Shown here: piece after piece, positions 44,938 through 55,174 of the stretch
Numbering within the stretch: position 1 is the first letter of the stretch
Layout of the letters: every line of letters starts with the position of its first letter
Origin: Vibrio kanaloae
Lineage (GTDB): Bacteria > Pseudomonadota > Gammaproteobacteria > Enterobacterales > Vibrionaceae
Reading direction: 5' to 3'
Assembly (NCBI RefSeq): GCF_024347535.1
Contig: NZ_AP025497.1
Coordinates: 1,860,001-1,924,000 of the forward strand
DNA: 64,000 nt
Program-made: the position numbers and the translations under genes
Notes under the pieces: model-generated
What the model was told of the DNA's origin: nothing
What the model saw: only the letters and a program-made list of their open reading frames with translations
Database searches by the model: none

Positions 44938-47865
44938 TTACCCTTGTTGTTCTGCTAGCTCAATAGCTAAAGTTTGAATTTTGTTAATTAGAGATTTGAA
45001 ATCTGATGTCGTTAAGCACGGATTCAAGATAGTGAATTTCAGCGCGCTTTTACCGTCAACAACCGTTTCGCCAAGCACGGCAACGCCACGAGTCAGTGCT
45101 TCCAGTCTTAGCGTTTGATTCAGTTTGTCTAAATCAATAGCGCTGTTTGCTGATTGCCCATTGCTAGGCACCGAACGGAACAGCACAGTAGACAGTGACG
45201 GCTCAGCAAGCAGTTCAAAATCGTCATGCTTCTGAATCAGTTCGGCAATTTGAAGCGTCTGCTCTAGAAGATGATCGTACATATCGCCCAATTGCTTTGG
45301 CCCAACGCTTTGCATCGTCATGAAGACTTTCAATGCATCGAAGCGTTTAGTAGTCGCAATAGACTTATCGACTAGATTCGGCAGCTCATCGTGCTCGCGA
45401 TTCAAGTAATCTGCGTGATGCAATAGGTACTTAAAGTTCGCTTTGTCTTTCAGCAGCACAGCACCACAACTGATTGTTTGGAAGAACAACTTGTGGAAAT
45501 CAACGCTGACTGAGTCCGCTTTCTCGATGCCTTTCAGACGAGCTTTATGGCTACTTAAGATAAGCGCACCACCGTAAGCACTATCGACATGGAACCAAAG
45601 ATCTTGTTGATTTGCGATGTCAGCAATCGCTTCAAGATCATCAATAGCACCGTGATCGGTTGTACCCGCCGTACCAACAACAGCAAAAGGAATCAACCCT
45701 TGAGCTTTCAGCGCTTTCACTTCTGCGTCTAGCAAGTCAGGCTTGATAGTGCCGTTTGCATTGGTATCAACACAGCACACTGCCGCTTCGCCTAGCCCTA
45801 GTAGGGAGGCTGACTTTTGAACCGTAAAGTGAGATTTCTTTGAACATAAGATACGCAGCTTGCTCGCGTATTCTGGTAAGCCAAGCTTTTGGATAGAATG
45901 ACCATTGTGCTTATCGGCAACCCAGTCTCTCGCAAGCAATAAACCCATTAGGTTGCTTTGCGTGCCTCCGCTGGTGAAAACACCGTCTGCTTGTGCGCCA
46001 AGTTGGTATTTGTCACACATCCAATCCACGACGCGCTGCTCAACATAAGTCGCAGCAGACGCTTGGTCCCATGAATCCATTGATTGATTCAACGCCGCGA
46101 TAATCGATTCGGCTACTACAGAAGCCATAAGAGGAGGAGTGTGAAGGTGTGCAATACAGTCTGGGTGTTGTACGAAGATGGAGTTTGCAGCGACAAGGTC
46201 TGCAGTACTATCTACAACATCAACCAAAGCGTGTTGATTGTTATCTAGGTCGACAGCCTTGATAGCGGCCTCTAGCACTTTTGGTTCTAGACCTGAATAT
46301 GGAGTTTCAACCTGCTCAAAAACGGCTTTCATCGCTTGGGTGGTTTGATTCATCACATTAGCAAATTCGTTGCTACCACCTAAACCTGTCTGGATGAAAT
46401 GCCTGTTCCATTCTTGGTTTGCTTGTTCGGTTGAAGCTGGGTCTTGTTGCAAACCGCCACCCGCTGCGATGATCGCTTCTTCCATCACGCGCAATGCAAA
46501 GTCGATCTGCTCAAAAGAGATAATCATTGGCGGAAGGAAACGAATGACCGAACCATCACGCCCACCCTTCTCAACCATCAAGCCGCGCTCTAGTGCTGCT
46601 CGTTGAATAGCTAGGGTTAGTTCGCCGTCGGATTGTGGTTCGTTAAACTTGTTAAGCTCACCATTTGGTTGCTTGATCTCAGCGCCAAGCATCAAGCCTT
46701 TACCGCGAACTTCAGCAATACAGCTCACACGCGATTGAATCTTCTCAAGCCCGTGACGTAAGTATTGGCCTGCGATGTTCGCGTGTTCAACCAAACCATC
46801 ACGCTCGATGATTTCCAACGCCTTAGCGCCAGACACCATAGCTAATTGATTACCACGGAATGTACCTGTGTGCTCACCCGCTTTCCATGTATCAATGCTC
46901 TTATCGAACACAAGTAGCGACATCGGCAGTCCACCACCGATCGCTTTAGACAAACATAAGATATCAGGGTTAACACCCGACTCTTCAAACGCAAATCTAT
47001 GACCCGTTTTGCCCACACCACACTGAATTTCATCAAAAATCAGTAGGATGCCGTGTTCATCACAGATACGACGTAGGCCTTGCAACCAAGAAGCAGGAGC
47101 CGGAATCACACCGCCCTCTCCTTGCACAGGCTCTACGATCATCGCGGCTGGTTTCATGATGCCGGATTCGTCGTCATTCAACATGCGCTCGATGTAACGA
47201 ACGCTCGCGTTGGCACCTGCCTCACCACCAATGCCAAACGGGCAGCGGAGGTTGTATGGGAAAGGCATGAAATGTACGTCAGACATCAAACCGCTACGAC
47301 GCTCTTTAGTGCCGAGGTTGCCCATCATGCCCATGGTGCCGTTCGTCATGCCGTGGTAAGCACCACGAAAAGCAAACATGGTGTTGCGACCTGTGGTTTG
47401 CTTAGCGAGCTTGATCGCCGCTTCCACAGCATCAGCTCCCGATGGGCCACAGAATTGAAGAACCGAGTTATTTGAAAAGTCTTGAGGAAGAAAAGCTTTA
47501 ACTCGCTTGATAAACGTCTCTTTTGCTTGAGTCGTAATATCAAGAGTTTGGTATGGTAGACCAGAATCAAGTTGGTCTTTAAGTGCTTGGTTAATCTCTG
47601 GGTGGTTATAACCCAAAGAAAGTGTACCTGCACCGGCTAAGCAATCGAGAAAGATCTGGCCACGAGTATCTTCAACTAAAGCGCCACATGCTCGCTTAAT
47701 AGCAATAGGCAGTCGTCTTGGGTAAGAGCGAACATCCGACTCATGCTGTTCTTGCTCTAGCAAAATAGCGTCAGGTGTTAGGTCGTACGCTCCCTCTACG
47801 ATAGGAACCATAGTTGAAAATGAATTTGCGATAGTATTGATATCGGCTTCAAAGGCAGTAGTCAT
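44938..47865 (-). CDS. Fused diaminobutyrate:2-oxoglutarate aminotransferase / diaminobutyrate decarboxylase
   Basis: A 975-residue bifunctional PLP enzyme making 1,3-diaminopropane. The N-terminal half (about 15-470) is a class III aminotransferase turning aspartate semialdehyde into 2,4-diaminobutyrate (IVEPVQGEGG, LLIFDEIQCGVGKTG, PLP lysine K307 in LSKAIGGG). The C-terminal half (about 520-960) is a group II decarboxylase with the PLP lysine K792 in SVDFHKLFFQ and HVDSAYGGAL. This fusion is characteristic of vibrios. The ATG at 47863-47865 follows AGGGGA; a GTG or ATG further out is not needed. Confidence 0.95.
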   Translation of the reverse strand: MTTAFEADINTIANSFSTMVPIVEGAYDLTPDAILLEQEQHESDVRSYPRRLPIAIKRACGALVEDTRGQIFLDCLAGAGTLSLGYNHPEINQALKDQLDSGLPYQTLDITTQAKETFIKRVKAFLPQDFSNNSVLQFCGPSGADAVEAAIKLAKQTTGRNTMFAFRGAYHGMTNGTMGMMGNLGTKERRSGLMSDVHFMPFPYNLRCPFGIGGEAGANASVRYIERMLNDDESGIMKPAAMIVEPVQGEGGVIPAPASWLQGLRRICDEHGILLIFDEIQCGVGKTGHRFAFEESGVNPDILCLSKAIGGGLPMSLLVFDKSIDTWKAGEHTGTFRGNQLAMVSGAKALEIIERDGLVEHANIAGQYLRHGLEKIQSRVSCIAEVRGKGLMLGAEIKQPNGELNKFNEPQSDGELTLAIQRAALERGLMVEKGGRDGSVIRFLPPMIISFEQIDFALRVMEEAIIAAGGGLQQDPASTEQANQEWNRHFIQTGLGGSNEFANVMNQTTQAMKAVFEQVETPYSGLEPKVLEAAIKAVDLDNNQHALVDVVDSTADLVAANSIFVQHPDCIAHLHTPPLMASVVAESIIAALNQSMDSWDQASAATYVEQRVVDWMCDKYQLGAQADGVFTSGGTQSNLMGLLLARDWVADKHNGHSIQKLGLPEYASKLRILCSKKSHFTVQKSASLLGLGEAAVCCVDTNANGTIKPDLLDAEVKALKAQGLIPFAVVGTAGTTDHGAIDDLEAIADIANQQDLWFHVDSAYGGALILSSHKARLKGIEKADSVSVDFHKLFFQTISCGAVLLKDKANFKYLLHHADYLNREHDELPNLVDKSIATTKRFDALKVFMTMQSVGPKQLGDMYDHLLEQTLQIAELIQKHDDFELLAEPSLSTVLFRSVPSNGQSANSAIDLDKLNQTLRLEALTRGVAVLGETVVDGKSALKFTILNPCLTTSDFKSLINKIQTLAIELAEQQG

Positions 47866-47975
47866 AAAAGTCCCCTTGAATGAGTTCATACTCATCTCAC
47901 CAGACTCGATTTCACTATAACTCTCTGTTTATATTAGAGAGTTCATTATGAAGTATGTGCGTTGTCTAGAAATGA

Positions 47976-48003
47976 GATATAGCTGTACGCTCGTATAAGT
48001 CAA
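47976..48003 (-). promoter_or_regulatory. Candidate sigma-70 promoter for the norspermidine genes
   Basis: On the minus strand TTGACT (47998-48003), 16 bp, then TATATC (47976-47981) gives a plausible -35/-10 pair about 110 bp upstream of the first ATG. Confidence 0.4.
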
Positions 48004-48500
48004 ATGACGAACACGAAATTAGGCCGTCTTAAGACAGCGATAAATTGTTAACGTAAGCTCAAGGTTCAGTAATGCTACTGTTTTGAAGAATTGGACATTT
48101 TTGCAGGATCGGACAGCTATGAAGCGCTAGTCCCTTTGGAAATGCAGAGCTGATTAGCAATGTTGTTTTTAGTGTGTTCAATGTTGGGTTTCCCATTAAC
48201 ATGGCGAATGGCGCCATAAGTATCCCGTCTATCAGCTTAAGGACTAGCCGATACCTACCCTACGTTATGTCCCAATCAGCAAGAATGGTCATTACGCGTA
48301 TCCCCCAGAAGCCATCATGATTCGTTTTGAACATCATCCATTCCGAGATTAAGCGGGAAAGTAACATAAAGTGAAATGAACTATCAATAATTTTTAGTGA
48401 TGGCTTCATAAATACAAGATTTGGTTGGGTGATTACTTAAAATATCGATATTTAAGTGTCAATTTTTGAGGGTAACGAGAAATTAAAATAGCAGAAAACA
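48004..48500. other. Gene-free upstream region of the norspermidine operon
   Basis: About 500 bp without a supported gene, forming part of an approximately 630-bp gap between the tRNA terminator and the first norspermidine gene. It is less AT-rich in its middle part (about 48110-48350) than at its ends. It contains the palindrome ATGGCGCCAT (48208-48217) and two copies of GGACA 18 bp apart (48093-48097 and 48111-48115). One minus-strand frame from 48223 runs about 50 codons without a ribosome binding site. It may be a long leader, an unannotated RNA, or a decayed gene; nothing more can be supported. Confidence 0.4.
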
Positions 48501-48532
48501 AAAAAGCCCGAACATTTCTGTTCGGGCTTTCT
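48495..48532 (-). terminator. Terminator of the tRNA operon
   Basis: AAAGCCCGAAC (48503-48513) pairs exactly with GTTCGGGCTTT (48520-48530). On the minus strand it is followed by six T residues. It lies a few bases after the last tRNA gene. Confidence 0.92.
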
Positions 48533-48536
48533 AATT

Positions 48537-48612
48537 TGGAGCGATACATCGGGTTCGAACCGATGACCTCAACCTTGGCAAGGTTGCGCTCTACCAACTG
48601 AGCTAGTATCGC
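48537..48612 (-). tRNA. tRNA-Gly (GCC), copy 1
   Basis: A 76-nt tRNA with acceptor stem GCGATAC/GTATCGC, discriminator U and encoded CCA. The anticodon loop is TTGCCAA on stem CAACC/GGTTG, giving anticodon GCC (glycine). It is identical over its whole length to the copy at 48812-48887. Confidence 0.97.
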
Positions 48613-48644
48613 ATTTGCTTTATTGAGATAAAGACTTTAATAGA

Positions 48645-48731
48645 TGGTGCCCCGGGCCGGACTTGAACCGGCACAGCGCGAACGCCGAGGGATTTTAAAT
48701 CCCTTGTGTCTACCAATTCCACCACCAGGGC
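48645..48731 (-). tRNA. tRNA-Leu (TAA)
   Basis: An 87-nt class II tRNA with a long variable arm, acceptor stem GCCCTGG/CCGGGGC (one G-U pair), discriminator A and encoded CCA. The anticodon loop is TTTAAAA, anticodon TAA (leucine). It matches the position of leuZ in the enterobacterial pgsA-glyW-cysT-leuZ group. Confidence 0.96.
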
Positions 48732-48811
48732 ACGCAATTCTTTATTGCGATGCCGATTACTGAAAAGTAAAACACCATCTTAATGCTGACGCCAATCAAC
48801 ACTACAAATTT

Positions 48812-48887
48812 TGGAGCGATACATCGGGTTCGAACCGATGACCTCAACCTTGGCAAGGTTGCGCTCTACCAACTGAGCTAGTATCGC
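48812..48887 (-). tRNA. tRNA-Gly (GCC), copy 2
   Basis: A 76-nt tRNA identical to the copy at 48537-48612, including the encoded CCA. Only a short AT-rich flank is shared outside the gene, so the duplication is either old with concerted evolution or recently trimmed. Confidence 0.97.
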
Positions 48888-48921
48888 ATTTTCATTCAAC
48901 TTCTTTCTAGAAGAAAGAGAA

Positions 48922-48995
48922 TGGAGGCGCCTCCCGGAGTCGAACCGAGGTCCACGGATTTGCAATCCGCTGCATAGCCACTCTGCCAAGGCGCC
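48922..48995 (-). tRNA. tRNA-Cys (GCA)
   Basis: A 74-nt tRNA with acceptor stem GGCGCCT/AGGCGCC, discriminator U, encoded CCA and anticodon GCA in loop TTGCAAA (cysteine). It is the first tRNA of the four-gene transcript that follows pgsA. Confidence 0.97.
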
Positions 48996-49212
48996 TTAGT
49001 AACTCCAGTCGAATCGCTCATTGCCATCCTCTTGAGTACGGGATGCATTTTACGGATTCAGACGATTGAGTCAATATTATTTTTGTATTTTTAATTCGTT
49101 TGGGTAGATTTCATACGAAACAGGCCAAATAGCTGACTTTATGTTCAAAACACACTGTGAGCGGGTTATTCAAAGGAGATCTATATCACATTAGATGTCC
49201 AGTATTGACAAC

Positions 49213-49227
49213 TTAACCTAAGGTTAA
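49213..49227. other. TTAACCT palindrome between tRNA-Cys and pgsA
   Basis: TTAACCT-A-AGGTTAA is a perfect 15-bp palindrome about 220 bp upstream of tRNA-Cys. It may be a protein binding site in the tRNA promoter. Confidence 0.3.
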
Positions 49228-49232
49228 AGATC

Positions 49233-49258
49233 AAAAAAGCGAGCCTCAGCTCGCTTCT
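49233..49258 (-). terminator. Terminator after pgsA
   Basis: AAGCGAGC-CTCA-GCTCGCTT (49238-49257) is followed on the minus strand by a T-run. It separates pgsA from the tRNA genes. Confidence 0.88.
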
Positions 49259-49261
49259 TCA

Positions 49262-49819
49262 TCAATGATGTTTCTCGTCTAACAAATCGTCTTTGGCGGC
49301 CATCAAGTATTGCGCCATAGACCAGTAAGTTAGAAGCGTTGCAGCATAGAGCGCAATATAACCAACCCAAACCATCCAATCGTCATAACGCCAAATAAGT
49401 ACCCATAACGCGAACATTTGAGAAACTGTTTTAACCTTACCAACCCAAGACACAGCAACACTTGCACGTTTGCCGATTTCCGCCATCCATTCTCGAAGAG
49501 CGGAAATAATAATTTCGCGAGCAATCATGGTTACCGCTGGAATAGTAATCCAAATTGAGTGGTAATGTTCAGTAATAAGAATAAGAGCAGTCGCAACAAG
49601 TACTTTATCAGCGACAGGGTCAATAAATGCACCAAAGCGAGAGGTTTGTCCAAGCTTGCGTGCCAGCATGCCATCTAGCCAATCGGTGAAACCCGCAACC
49701 CAAAAGACCATTGCAGCAGCAAAAGGAGCCCATTCATAAGGTAAGTAAAAAACCACAACGAACACTGGAATCAGAAATAGTCGCAGCAAGGACAAAATGT
49801 TAGGTATATTTAAACGCAT
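49262..49819 (-). CDS. pgsA: Phosphatidylglycerophosphate synthase
   Basis: A 185-residue inner-membrane CDP-alcohol phosphatidyltransferase making phosphatidylglycerophosphate from CDP-diacylglycerol and glycerol-3-phosphate. The signature D-x2-D-G-x2-A-R-x8-G-x3-D-x3-D is present (from DWLDGMLAR to FIDPVADK). Four or five helices surround it. It follows uvrC by 46 bp in the conserved varA-uvrC-pgsA order. Confidence 0.96.
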   Translation of the reverse strand: MRLNIPNILSLLRLFLIPVFVVVFYLPYEWAPFAAAMVFWVAGFTDWLDGMLARKLGQTSRFGAFIDPVADKVLVATALILITEHYHSIWITIPAVTMIAREIIISALREWMAEIGKRASVAVSWVGKVKTVSQMFALWVLIWRYDDWMVWVGYIALYAATLLTYWSMAQYLMAAKDDLLDEKHH

Positions 49820-49865
49820 TTTATTAGGCTCTTATTAATCGCGCGTCAATGGTGCGGGATTTTTA

Positions 49866-51698
49866 CTATTGTTTCAATGCTTGATAAATATTTTCTGCCA
49901 AAGAATGACTAATGCCCGGCACTTTGGTTATTTCTTCGACAGTTGCACGCTTAAGTTCTTGTAAGCCCCCCATATATTTCAGTAATGCTTGGCGACGTTT
50001 TGGTCCTACCCCTTCGATTCCTTCCAGTGCACTGGTTCGACGCGTCTTACCTCGTTTCGCCCTGTGTCCCGCAATTGCATGATTATGGCTCTCGTCACGG
50101 ATGTGTTGAATTAGATGTAACGCTGGCGCATCGCTGGGTAAGTTAAATTCTTCGCCTTCTAAGGTCACTAAGGTTTCTAGGCCAGGCTTACGAGTCACCC
50201 CTTTTGCAATACCCATCATTCTTGGTCTAACCGGCCAATCTCCCCAGTATTTAGAAATAATCTCATAAGCACTATTTAACTGCCCTTTACCGCCATCAAT
50301 AAAGATGATGTCTGGGATCTTATCGACATCAAGCTGCTTCGAATAACGCCTCTCCAGCGCCTGAGCCATCGCCGCGTAGTCATCGCCGCCTGTAATATCC
50401 GTGATGTTGTAGCGACGGTATTCTGGTTTAACTGGTCCTTCTGGATTGAATACCACACAAGAAGCGATCGTGCTTTCACCCATGGTGTGGCTGATATCGA
50501 AACACTCCATGCGTTTGATAGCATCCATCGACAGCACTTCTTGAAGCTCTTTAAAGCGCTGATTGATCGTCATCTTATGATTAATCTTGGTGGTTATTGC
50601 CGTTAATGCGTTGGTATTCGATAGCTTAAGGTAACGGCCTCGAGTCCCAGAAGGATTGGAGTTGAAGTGTATCTTTCGGCCTGCGACTTCACACAATGCT
50701 TCTTGAATAGGTGTGACATCATCCATCAAATCGGCATTTAAAATTAAACGAGTCGGGATGGTTCTCGCTTCATTGTGCGCTAGATAATATTGGCTTAAAA
50801 AGCTCGAAAATACCTCTTCTCGCACCGTATTGTTGGGGATTTTAGGGAAATGGCTTCGGCTACCTAAGATTTTGCCTTGGCGAATCATCAAGATGTGAAT
50901 ACACGCCACGCCATTCTCTTGGGCAAACCCCAACACGTCCATATCTTCCATAGAATCGTCAGATACATACTGCTGCTCTTGAACGCGTCTGATCGCTTGG
51001 ATTTGATCGCGGAAAGCAGCCGCTTGCTCAAAACGAAGCTCTTGGCTCGCCTTATCCATCTTGTCGATGAGTGTTTCAAGAACCAGCTTATCTTTCCCTT
51101 GCAGGAACAGGCGAACGTAGTCGATAAGTTCACTGTACTCTTCATCAGAGATAATCGAACTGACACATGGCGCTGCACAACGACCAATCTGATACATCAA
51201 ACATGGGCGTGTTCTGTTGGCATAAACCGTATCTTCACACTGACGAGCAGGAAAAATTTTCTGTATTAGGTGCAACGTCTCACGCACAGCGCCGGAATCA
51301 GGATAAGGACCAAAGTACTCTCCCTTTTTCTTCTTAGCACCACGATGCATCGACAAACGAGGATGTTTGTGACCACTAATAAAAATATAAGGGTACGACT
51401 TATCATCACGCAAAAGTACATTGTATTTAGGCAAGTACTGCTTGATGTAGTTGTGCTCAAGAATGAGCGCTTCTGTTTCCGTGTGCGTTACAGTGACATC
51501 GATCTTGTCGATATTGCTAACTAAAGCGCGTGTTTTTTCACCGTCGACTTTTTTCCGGAAATAACTGGAAAGGCGTTTTTTGAGGTTCTTAGCTTTACCG
51601 ACGTAAATAACAACAGCCTCGGCGTTATACATTCGATAAACGCCAGGCTGTTCTGTTACTGTCTTAAGGAATGAGACAGAGTCAAACAAGTTAGTCAC
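49866..51698 (-). CDS. uvrC: Excinuclease ABC subunit C
   Basis: The 610-residue nuclease of nucleotide excision repair. The GIY-YIG domain making the 3' incision starts near [24 protein letters not shown] motif for UvrB contact is at about 200-235, then the RNase H-like domain for the 5' incision ([18 protein letters not shown]). Helix-hairpin-helix motifs close the protein ([25 protein letters not shown]). It lies 17 bp after varA. Confidence 0.97.
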   Translation of the reverse strand: MTNLFDSVSFLKTVTEQPGVYRMYNAEAVVIYVGKAKNLKKRLSSYFRKKVDGEKTRALVSNIDKIDVTVTHTETEALILEHNYIKQYLPKYNVLLRDDKSYPYIFISGHKHPRLSMHRGAKKKKGEYFGPYPDSGAVRETLHLIQKIFPARQCEDTVYANRTRPCLMYQIGRCAAPCVSSIISDEEYSELIDYVRLFLQGKDKLVLETLIDKMDKASQELRFEQAAAFRDQIQAIRRVQEQQYVSDDSMEDMDVLGFAQENGVACIHILMIRQGKILGSRSHFPKIPNNTVREEVFSSFLSQYYLAHNEARTIPTRLILNADLMDDVTPIQEALCEVAGRKIHFNSNPSGTRGRYLKLSNTNALTAITTKINHKMTINQRFKELQEVLSMDAIKRMECFDISHTMGESTIASCVVFNPEGPVKPEYRRYNITDITGGDDYAAMAQALERRYSKQLDVDKIPDIIFIDGGKGQLNSAYEIISKYWGDWPVRPRMMGIAKGVTRKPGLETLVTLEGEEFNLPSDAPALHLIQHIRDESHNHAIAGHRAKRGKTRRTSALEGIEGVGPKRRQALLKYMGGLQELKRATVEEITKVPGISHSLAENIYQALKQ

Positions 51699-51715
51699 AC
51701 TATACGATCTCAGTG

Positions 51716-52360
51716 TTAAAGGGTCTCAGTATCTAGCATTCCATGTCTAATCGCTAAATGCGTCAACTCTACATCGCCACTGATATCCAGTTTACTGAAC
51801 AAACGGTAGCGGTAACTATTGACTGTTTTAGGGCTTAGATTGAGTTGTTCTGAAATATCCGTCACTCTCTGACCTTTGGTAATCATCATCATGATTTGCA
51901 ATTCACGTTCAGATAAGTCTGCGAATGGATTTTCAGACGCAGGCGAAAACTGACTCAAAGCCATCTGCTGCGCAATTTCTGGAGAAATGTATCGTTGGCC
52001 GCTATTCACCACTCTAATGGCATTGACCATTTCATCCGGACCTGCCCCTTTAGTAAGGTAACCAGCAGCTCCAGCTTGCATCACTTTAGTTGGAAACGGA
52101 TTTTCCGTATGAACAGTTAAAACAATGATTTTAACATCAGGGTTGAAGCGCAAAATCTTCTTGGTTGCTTCTAAGCCACCAATACCAGGCATATTCATAT
52201 CCATCAAAATGACATCTGTATTGTTAGTACGACACCATTTTGCAGCATCTTCACCGCTTTCAGCTTCCCCTGCTACGTTCATTCCACGGACGTCTTCAAT
52301 AATACGTCGTATCCCTGTGCGAACCAGCTCGTGATCATCTACAAGGAAAACATTTATCAA
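51716..52360 (-). CDS. varA: Response regulator VarA (UvrY/GacA family)
   Basis: A 214-residue regulator of the BarA/UvrY (VarS/VarA) system, which in vibrios activates CsrB-type small RNAs. The receiver phospho-acceptor is D54 ([11 protein letters not shown]). The LuxR-type DNA-binding domain spans about 145-205 ([18 protein letters not shown]). The position immediately upstream of uvrC is diagnostic for this family. The sensor kinase is not encoded here. Confidence 0.95.
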   Translation of the reverse strand: MINVFLVDDHELVRTGIRRIIEDVRGMNVAGEAESGEDAAKWCRTNNTDVILMDMNMPGIGGLEATKKILRFNPDVKIIVLTVHTENPFPTKVMQAGAAGYLTKGAGPDEMVNAIRVVNSGQRYISPEIAQQMALSQFSPASENPFADLSERELQIMMMITKGQRVTDISEQLNLSPKTVNSYRYRLFSKLDISGDVELTHLAIRHGMLDTETL

Positions 52361-52785
52361 ACTTGTATCTCCACACTATTAATTGGCTCTGCAACCACTG
52401 TGCCGTTTCATTTGCTTGAAACAATTAAACGAATGAACAGTGAATCGCAGCATTGAGTACATCTTAACTTAGTTAGTAAAAAAAAGCTCTGTTGAATATG
52501 TGCTGAAATACGAACTTTAGCAAGTACTTATTTATAAATAAGGCAGCTAAAACAACAAGCTTTTGTTAAAAGTCAACTAGTTAAAACAACGCCAATAAAA
52601 TTACATAAGATAAAAATATTTTCAATACCATTGAATAACCATTCGTGACAATTTCACTTTTTTGCTTATATAGTCCCGTTATTCAACGCTATTACCGATA
52701 AATTAATGACTATTTGGTCAGCCTGTTGTGCGAAATTCGGCGCTAGATGGTAGTATTCGATTCCCAGTTTCAATAGGTTACTACA
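52361..52785. other. Divergent intergenic region between varA and polB
   Basis: About 425 bp, strongly AT-rich, without a supported gene. It must hold promoters for varA (minus) and polB (plus). I looked for a LexA-type box (CTG-N10-CAG) near polB and saw none that was convincing. Confidence 0.4.
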
Positions 52786-55149
52786 TTGGATATTCAGCAA
52801 GGCTTTGTACTCACAAGACAAGCAAGAGATTTTTCAGGGCGCACACAAATCGACTTGTGGTTAAGCACCCCTCAAGGCCCTACTCTGCTGACAATTCAAA
52901 ATGAAAAACCTGTATTTTTTGTAGCTCAATCTGACGTTGAAGCATGTCAGGCAATCGCAGCGAAAGAGTCGATTGATTGCCAATTTAAGCCTCTAGAACT
53001 AGCCACATTCGAGCAAATACCTCTCGCCGCGTGTTACACCTCGCTGTCGAGAAGTAGCTTTGGTCTAGCGCAAGCCTTCCACAACGAAGAAATTCAAACC
53101 TTTGAAAGCGATATTCGACTCGCCGATCGATTCTTAATGGAACGTTTTATCAAAGGAAGTATTGAGTTCACAGGATCTGCTACGCAAAAAAATCGGCATC
53201 GTCGAGTCTCTAATGCGAAATGCCGAGCAGGTGATTACTTACCTAATCTATCTGTGGTCTCGCTTGATATTGAGTGTTCGGAAAAAGGCGTGCTTTATTC
53301 AATTGGCCTAGACAGCCCGATGGACAGCCGAGTAATAATGGTCGGCAAAGCACAACAAGCTGAAACCAATATCCAATGGGTTGCCAACGAGAAAGCGCTA
53401 CTCGAAGCAATGATAGCTTGGTTCTCTGAATTTGATCCTGACATCATTATTGGTTGGAACATTATCGACTTCGATTTTAGGCTGCTACACAAACGTTCAG
53501 AATGGAACGAAGTGAAGCTCAACATCGGCAGAGACAACCAACCGAGCTTTTTCCGCAGTTCGGCACAAAATCAGCAAGGCTTTATCACGATTCCAGGGCG
53601 CGTTGTCTTGGATGGCATCGATATGCTCAAGACTGCGACCTACCACTTCCGTTCTTGGTCACTTGAATCGGTATCGCAAGAACTGCTTGGTGAAGGCAAA
53701 GACATCCACAACGTTCATGACCGTATGGATGAGATAAACCGAATGTTTAAGTTCGATAAACCTTCACTCGCTAAGTACAACCTTCAAGACTGCGTGCTAG
53801 TCAACAGCATCTTCGAACACACTCACTTACTCGACTTCGCGATTGAACGCTCTCGATTAACCGGTGTAGAACTGGATCGCGTTGGTGGATCTGTTGCTGC
53901 CTTTACTAACTTATATCTGCCTCAAATCCACAGAGCGGGTTATGTCGCACCGAACTTAGAGCCAGAGAATTGGATTGCAAGCCCCGGCGGTTATGTGATG
54001 GATTCAATTCCCAACCTCTACGACTCAGTTTTGGTACTCGATTTTAAGAGCCTGTATCCATCGATCATTCGCTCGTTTCTGATTGACCCTATGGGGCTGA
54101 TTGAAGGGTTGAAGTTGGAACTAGGGACTGCAGAAAACCAAGCGGTTGATGGTTTCCGCGGTGGACAATTCCACCGTTCTAAACACTTCTTGCCTGAGAT
54201 GATTGAAAACCTCTGGGCTGCACGTGATGTGGCGAAGAAGAACAACGAGAAGGCGTTCTCTCAGGCGATTAAGATCATCATGAACTCATTCTATGGTGTG
54301 TTAGGTTCGTCTGGCTGTCGTTTCTTCGATACCCGGTTAGCGTCTTCGATTACCATGCGTGGGCATGAGATCATGAAGCAAACCAAAGTGCTTATCGAAG
54401 ACAAAGGCTACCAAGTTATCTACGGCGATACCGATTCAACCTTCGTGTCTCTGAATGGCAGTTATGATCAACGACAAGCCGACGAGATCGGGAATGAACT
54501 TGTCGCTTACATAAACGATTGGTGGACGAATCATCTCAAAGAGACCTACAACCTAACCTCGATACTTGAATTGGAATACGAGACTCACTATCGCAAGTTC
54601 CTGATGCCAACCATTCGAGGTTCAGAAACTGGCTCGAAGAAACGTTATGCAGGCTTAATCACTCAAGGCGACCAAGAGAAGATCATCTTTAAAGGACTAG
54701 AGAGTGCACGCACCGATTGGACACCTCTCGCCCAGCAATTCCAACAAACCTTGTATGAGATGGTGTTTCACGATCAAGACCCAACCGACTATGTTAGGCA
54801 GTTTGTTGATGAAACCTCTGCTGGCAAACATGATGATTTATTGGTGTATCAAAAGCGCTTACGCCGCAAATTACATGAATACCAAAAGAACATTCCGCCG
54901 CAGGTTCGCGCAGCTCGTATGGCCGATGAGATTAATGCTCAGTTAGGACGCCCTCTTCAATACCAAAACAAAGGACGTATTGAGTATTTGATTACTCTGA
55001 GTGGCCCTGAGCCCAAAGAGTATTTAAAGAGTGGTATCGATTATCAGCACTATATCGACAAACAGATTAAGCCCGTCGCAGAGGCTATCCTACCCTTCAT
55101 CGGTTTAGATTTTGAAAGAGTCAGTGGGCAGCAGTTGGGTCTGTTCTAG
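52786..55149 (+). CDS. polB: DNA polymerase II
   Basis: A 787-residue family B DNA polymerase with proofreading, used in replication restart and lesion bypass. The 3'-5' exonuclease motifs are LDIECSEKG and IIGWNIIDFDFRLL. Polymerase motifs are DFKSLYPSIIRSF (A), KIIMNSFYGVLGSSG (B) and YGDTDSTFV (C). The C-terminal QQLGLF resembles a beta-clamp-binding motif. The frame begins with TTG at 52786, with AGGT upstream, and no ATG gives the expected N-terminus, so TTG is the probable start. Confidence 0.94.
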   Translation: MDIQQGFVLTRQARDFSGRTQIDLWLSTPQGPTLLTIQNEKPVFFVAQSDVEACQAIAAKESIDCQFKPLELATFEQIPLAACYTSLSRSSFGLAQAFHNEEIQTFESDIRLADRFLMERFIKGSIEFTGSATQKNRHRRVSNAKCRAGDYLPNLSVVSLDIECSEKGVLYSIGLDSPMDSRVIMVGKAQQAETNIQWVANEKALLEAMIAWFSEFDPDIIIGWNIIDFDFRLLHKRSEWNEVKLNIGRDNQPSFFRSSAQNQQGFITIPGRVVLDGIDMLKTATYHFRSWSLESVSQELLGEGKDIHNVHDRMDEINRMFKFDKPSLAKYNLQDCVLVNSIFEHTHLLDFAIERSRLTGVELDRVGGSVAAFTNLYLPQIHRAGYVAPNLEPENWIASPGGYVMDSIPNLYDSVLVLDFKSLYPSIIRSFLIDPMGLIEGLKLELGTAENQAVDGFRGGQFHRSKHFLPEMIENLWAARDVAKKNNEKAFSQAIKIIMNSFYGVLGSSGCRFFDTRLASSITMRGHEIMKQTKVLIEDKGYQVIYGDTDSTFVSLNGSYDQRQADEIGNELVAYINDWWTNHLKETYNLTSILELEYETHYRKFLMPTIRGSETGSKKRYAGLITQGDQEKIIFKGLESARTDWTPLAQQFQQTLYEMVFHDQDPTDYVRQFVDETSAGKHDDLLVYQKRLRRKLHEYQKNIPPQVRAARMADEINAQLGRPLQYQNKGRIEYLITLSGPEPKEYLKSGIDYQHYIDKQIKPVAEAILPFIGLDFERVSGQQLGLF

Positions 55150-55174
55150 CACTATTTTATATGCCCTTTAAACG

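Noticed and set aside
47341-47475. Possible break in the aminotransferase half of the fused enzyme suggested by open frames on both strands
   Set aside because: The main frame is intact across the region and keeps all conserved motifs, so there is no frameshift.
48780-48989. A 69-codon minus-strand open frame across the tRNA-Gly and tRNA-Cys genes
   Set aside because: It lies on top of two well-formed tRNA genes and its residues reflect their conserved stems, not a protein.
52700-52785. Search for a LexA box before polB
   Set aside because: No CTG-N10-CAG arrangement with the expected inner bases was seen, so no SOS site is reported.
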